A stretch of DNA of 64,000 nt from Butyricimonas sp. Marseille-P3923 (GTDB taxonomy: Bacteria > Bacteroidota > Bacteroidia > Bacteroidales > Marinifilaceae), in the NCBI RefSeq assembly GCF_900184685.1, contig NZ_FXXL01000007.1:1922001-1986000 (forward strand). Reading direction: 5' to 3'. Shown piece by piece: positions 62,278 to 64,000 of this stretch. The stretch's first letter is position 1, and each line of letters begins with the position of its first letter. Below the pieces are notes generated by a model. That model ran no database searches. It saw only the letters and a list, made by a program, of their open reading frames with translations, and was not told where the DNA came from. A program made the position numbers and the translations under genes.

Positions 62278-64000
62278 ATGAAACCAAGAAAAAAAACAAT
62301 TCGCATTTGGCTGTCCGTAGGGATGCTGTTCTTATCATTGGGTGCTTCTGCCCAAGTATTTACGGGCAAGGTTGTAGACGAACAAGCCGTTCCCGTCGGC
62401 TATGCAACCGTTGCCCTGTACCATAAAACCGATTCCTCTGTGATTCAAGGAGGAATCACCGGAGAAGACGGTCGTTTTTCATTGAAAGCTGCCAATTCGG
62501 GAACATATACGGTGCAAATATCGTTCATTGGATTTCAAACCCGCACGCTCGAATCCGCTCCGTGCGATTTGGGAACGATTGTCTTGAAGCCGGATGTTTT
62601 GGAATTGGGCGATGTGATCGTGACCGGATACCGCCCAAAATACAAGGCTATTGCGGGAGGTATCTCCACGCAAGTGGAAAACAACGTGCTCGGCAAGGCC
62701 GGAACCGCGAAAGACGTAATCGGGCATCTGGCGGGCATCCGCAAAAAAATCGACGGTACATTCGAGGTCATCGGCAAAGGCGCTCCCGTCGTTTATATCA
62801 ACAACCGCATGGTGCGCGACCAATCGGAACTCGAAAGACTTCGGTCGGACGCTATTCAAAATATACAGCTCATTACCAATCCGGGGCCGGAATACGATGC
62901 TTCTGTTGGAGCGGTATTGAAAATCAAGACAAAGAGAAATTCGGATGATAGTTTCGGGATAAGCGTCAGTTCGGAGGTCGATTATGCCGATAAATTCAAT
63001 ACGTCCCAACAATTGGACATGAATTACCGACAAGGCGGCTTTTCGCTTTTCGGTTCGTTCCGTTACGACCTGACACATTCTCACCAAACGGCTGTCACCG
63101 ACATCGAAACTCGTGTTGATAAACGATGGACACAGGCTGCTACATCAGAAGACAAAGGCTCTAATCAAGGTTATTTCGGACAGATAGGAGCCAATTATGA
63201 AATCAACTCCCGCCACTCGCTCGGAGGCATGTACGAACTGACCTCGATGCCGCACTATAAAACCGCCAACCGGAATCTGACGGACGTATTCATCGATGAC
63301 CGCCCATTTGACAGTTGGAATACATCGGAAACTGCAATGCAAAAATCGTCGACTCATCACGTCAATGCTTACTATGCAGGAGAGGTCGGCAAGTTGACTA
63401 TCGATTTCAATACCGATGCTTTGCTGGGTGACGGCAACGGGAGCAGCGAGGTGGCAGACCGAAGCCTGAACCACGAGGATTATTTTTTAGGAACGAGCGA
63501 CAACTACACCAACCGCCTGTTTGCAGGAAAACTCGTGCTTTCCTATCCTGTGTGGAAAGGAAAGCTGTCGCTGGGTTCGGAATATACCGACACGTACAAA
63601 CGGTCGCAGTCGAGCGGATTCGAAGAAATCATCACAGCTTCCGACGATAAGATAACCGACAGAAACGTGGCCGTATTCACGAGCTACGAAGCAGCTTTCG
63701 GACCGGTAAACGTTAATGCTGGGTTCCGCTATGAACATGTGACGTATGATTTTTATGAGAACGGGCTGTTTCAAGCCGAACGGAGCAAGTTTTACGACAA
63801 TTTCTTCCCTTCCGTCTCGCTGAATGCCGCCGTCGGCAAGACACAGTTGTCGCTGGACTATCGTATTCAAACGATACGTCCCATGTACGAAATGCTAAAC
63901 AGTGCGGTAAGTTACGGCAACCGACTCACGTATCTGAGCGGAACTCCCGATCTGCAACCCACCTATATCAATTCCGTAAGTTTCGGGGCAATCTGGCGAA
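62278..64000 (+). CDS. TonB-dependent outer-membrane receptor, 3' end outside window
   Basis: At least 574 residues, open to the window edge. Signal peptide (IRWLS-type: IWLSVGMLFLSLGASAQ), then a carboxypeptidase-regulatory-like domain (FTGKVVDEQAVPVGYATVAL), a plug-like domain (LGDVIVTGYRPKYKAIAGGI; VVYINNRMVRDQSELERLRS) and the beginning of a beta-barrel. It has neither STN domain nor SusD partner so far, and is of the outer-membrane beta-barrel type found beside TetR genes. Expression should be released when the TetR protein leaves operator 2. The ligand is unknown. Confidence 0.85.
   Translation, partial: MKPRKKTIRIWLSVGMLFLSLGASAQVFTGKVVDEQAVPVGYATVALYHKTDSSVIQGGITGEDGRFSLKAANSGTYTVQISFIGFQTRTLESAPCDLGTIVLKPDVLELGDVIVTGYRPKYKAIAGGISTQVENNVLGKAGTAKDVIGHLAGIRKKIDGTFEVIGKGAPVVYINNRMVRDQSELERLRSDAIQNIQLITNPGPEYDASVGAVLKIKTKRNSDDSFGISVSSEVDYADKFNTSQQLDMNYRQGGFSLFGSFRYDLTHSHQTAVTDIETRVDKRWTQAATSEDKGSNQGYFGQIGANYEINSRHSLGGMYELTSMPHYKTANRNLTDVFIDDRPFDSWNTSETAMQKSSTHHVNAYYAGEVGKLTIDFNTDALLGDGNGSSEVADRSLNHEDYFLGTSDNYTNRLFAGKLVLSYPVWKGKLSLGSEYTDTYKRSQSSGFEEIITASDDKITDRNVAVFTSYEAAFGPVNVNAGFRYEHVTYDFYENGLFQAERSKFYDNFFPSVSLNAAVGKTQLSLDYRIQTIRPMYEMLNSAVSYGNRLTYLSGTPDLQPTYINSVSFGAIWR

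Noticed and set aside
62479-63870. Several antisense frames under the TonB receptor
   Set aside because: The plus strand encodes a continuous receptor with signal peptide and plug; the antisense frames are mirror artefacts.

Overview
The window reads as chromosome of a gut-type Bacteroidales, probably family Odoribacteraceae (Butyricimonas/Odoribacter-like). Reasons: promoters of the Bacteroidetes type (TTTG, about 19 bases, TAnnTTTG), a short primary sigma factor lacking region 1.1, a fused FeoA-FeoB, several SusC/SusD pairs with ECF sigma/FecR regulators, and GH92/GH29 glycosidases. The genus is inference.

Layout. 1-7.1 kb holds core genes: the end of a DUF2723 membrane glycosyltransferase-like gene, prfB with its programmed +1 frameshift, a heptose-7-phosphate kinase, pdxS-pdxT, rpoD and rpmH. 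7.3-16.4 kb holds ferrous iron uptake (feoAB plus a Cys-rich partner), an unrecognised 263-residue protein, a DUF2156-GNAT pair, pyruvate oxidase and a GH29 fucosidase. 16.5-21.2 kb holds a class I aldolase, a radical-SAM/partner pair of unknown DNA-related function, and a DUF4272 protein. 21.5-26.9 kb is a GH92 / basic-secretory-protein peptidase / GH92 operon.

27.0-41.5 kb is one Sus-like locus read leftwards: ECF sigma, FecR, SusC with STN domain, SusD, DUF4843 lipoprotein, PKD-like lipoprotein, an intact HExxH metalloprotease, and a paralogue whose three zinc-binding His are all replaced. 41.8-44.2 kb has a VOC protein, an MBL-fold hydrolase and a nucleobase permease. 44.4-54.9 kb is a second Sus-like locus: sigma, FecR, SusC(STN), SusD, a lipoprotein resembling a zinc peptidase but without HExxH, and an intact metalloprotease. 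With proteases instead of glycosidases as surface enzymes, both loci look like protein or peptide capture systems switched on by sigma/anti-sigma signalling through the STN domain of SusC.

55.0-60.3 kb has a stray copy of the permease 5' end, a small-membrane-protein/ECF-sigma operon, an iron-sulfur-flavoprotein-like gene, a DUF1848 protein with a C-terminal CxxxCxxC, a methyltransferase and rsgA. 60.4-61.5 kb is AT-rich and contains a decayed DUF1016 nuclease gene. The window ends with a TetR regulator and a TonB-dependent receptor (cut by the edge) that share near-identical 16-bp palindromic operators.

The strongest unexplained signal is a family of intergenic palindromic elements. Their arms are built of 9-10 bp AT-rich repeats (TATAAAGTT-like) and their GC-rich core can fold into a closing stem with two internal hairpins. 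Copies near 1.8, 14.9 and 21.35 kb have the core; copies near 4.1 and 10.15 kb have arms only. They fill whole intergenic gaps up to the stop codons. A second family (GATTCTGTGATT-like) fills other gaps. No tRNA, rRNA, CRISPR array or complete insertion sequence was seen.
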